Positions 38,457-38,747 of a DNA stretch of 38,747 bases are shown piece by piece. The translations under genes were made by a program, and so were the position numbers. This stretch comes from JANQEA01 sp964466035 (GTDB lineage: Bacteria > Bipolaricaulota > Bipolaricaulia > UBA7950 > UBA9294): positions 1-38,747 of the forward strand of contig CAYXLR010000019.1 of the NCBI GenBank assembly GCA_964466035.1, read 5' to 3'. The notes beneath the pieces are model-generated. The model worked only from the letters and a program-made list of their open reading frames with translations, made no database searches and had not been told where the DNA came from. Each line of letters opens with the position of its first letter. The stretch's first letter is position 1.

Positions 38457-38747
38457 TTAGCGGGCAATCAGCAGACGGAAGACCTCCGACCGGTTCGCGC
38501 CCGTCACGGTGACGACGCAGAAGTAGATCCCGTTCGGCAGCCTCGTCCCTCCGGACGTCCGAAGATCCCACACGAAGGTCGTCCCGTCCTCCGGAAGCTC
38601 CTGCTCGATGACCAGGTCGCCGAGCAGACCGTACACCCGAAGGATCGGATCGGTCGCCCCCTCCGGCAGGAAGTAGGTGAACGTCGCCGCCGTCCCCGCC
38701 GGGTTCGGGAACGCGTACAGGATCGTCCGCGCCGGGCCGGTCACGGT
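38457..38747 (-). CDS. Partial: secreted protein with C-terminal FlgD-Ig/type IX sorting-like domain
   Basis: The gene runs off the right edge, and only the last 96 codons are visible, ending at TAA 38457-38459. The fragment is a complete C-terminal domain of the type A sorting / FlgD-Ig-like family: AFPNP start motif, TFTYFLPEG strand, LRVYGLLGDLVIEQEL, a central Trp (FVWDLRTSGG), TRLPNGIYFCVV and the end strand SEVFRLLIAR. In Bacteroidetes such domains direct export through type IX secretion and are removed afterwards. Here the function is inferred by similarity. The next gene downstream encodes a PorV-like protein, a known partner in that system. Confidence 0.82.
   Translation of the reverse strand, partial: TVTGPARTILYAFPNPAGTAATFTYFLPEGATDPILRVYGLLGDLVIEQELPEDGTTFVWDLRTSGGTRLPNGIYFCVVTVTGANRSEVFRLLIAR

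Overview
The window is GC-rich bacterial chromosome with tightly packed genes on both strands, frequent ATGA/GTGA start-stop overlaps and many recognisable -35/-10 promoters. It is bacterial rather than archaeal: bacterial L13, an AspRS with the bacterial GAD insert, Upp, queuine-type Tgt and sigma-70-like promoters. A PorV-like barrel protein next to a C-terminal sorting-like domain points to a cell with an outer membrane. Several secreted NosD-like beta-helix and PKD proteins, plus haloarchaeal-looking MoxR/DUF58/DUF4129 genes, suggest an uncultured deep-branching lineage. Bipolaricaulota/Acetothermia is my best guess, at low confidence. I see no rRNA, tRNA, CRISPR array, prophage or insertion sequence.

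Layout. 1-3.6 kb: end of a nitrilase-family gene and a hotdog thioesterase (+), then on the minus strand a coupled three-gene operon of M42 aminopeptidase, 8-oxoguanine-deaminase-like amidohydrolase and MoaD/ThiS protein. 3.7-7.2 kb: rhomboid protease, secreted beta-helix protein, rubrerythrin-like protein (-) and a YhaM-type nuclease. 7.3-14.3 kb (+): aspS, then two tandem DUF4129 paralogues, a small membrane protein, MoxR ATPase, DUF58 protein and another membrane protein. 14.3-20.3 kb (-): four exported proteins. Three of them are built from PKD or VWA domains, a beta module with a Pro-x-Gly-Trp motif, and a tryptophan-rich two-half C-terminal module that I do not recognise. 20.4-25.8 kb (-): rplM, purA, ileS and a 55-residue ribbon-helix-helix protein. 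26-28 kb: a PKD-thioredoxin lipoprotein and, convergent with it, an MFS transporter. 28.2-31.7 kb (+): tldD, tldE and upp. 31.7-34.3 kb (-): a beta-helix protein fused to DUF192, followed by a HAD phosphatase. 34.5-36.8 kb (+): a DUF4015 glycoside-hydrolase-like protein and tgt. 36.9-37.4 kb: an exact 200-bp tandem duplication of a palindromic intergenic repeat. 37.5 kb to the end (-): a PorV-like protein and the end of a protein with a sorting-like domain.

How the genes may work together. Housekeeping genes (aspS, ileS, purA, rplM, upp, tgt) alternate with blocks for the cell envelope. The MoxR/DUF58/DUF4129 operon and the block of VWA/PKD secreted proteins run toward each other and share a terminator region. 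MoxR ATPases commonly assist VWA-type proteins, so a functional link is plausible but not shown. The most unusual material is the repeated secreted-protein module at 15.0-19.5 kb, the DUF192 fusion at 32.3 kb, the palindromic tandem repeat at 37 kb and the apparently leaderless start of the rhomboid gene.
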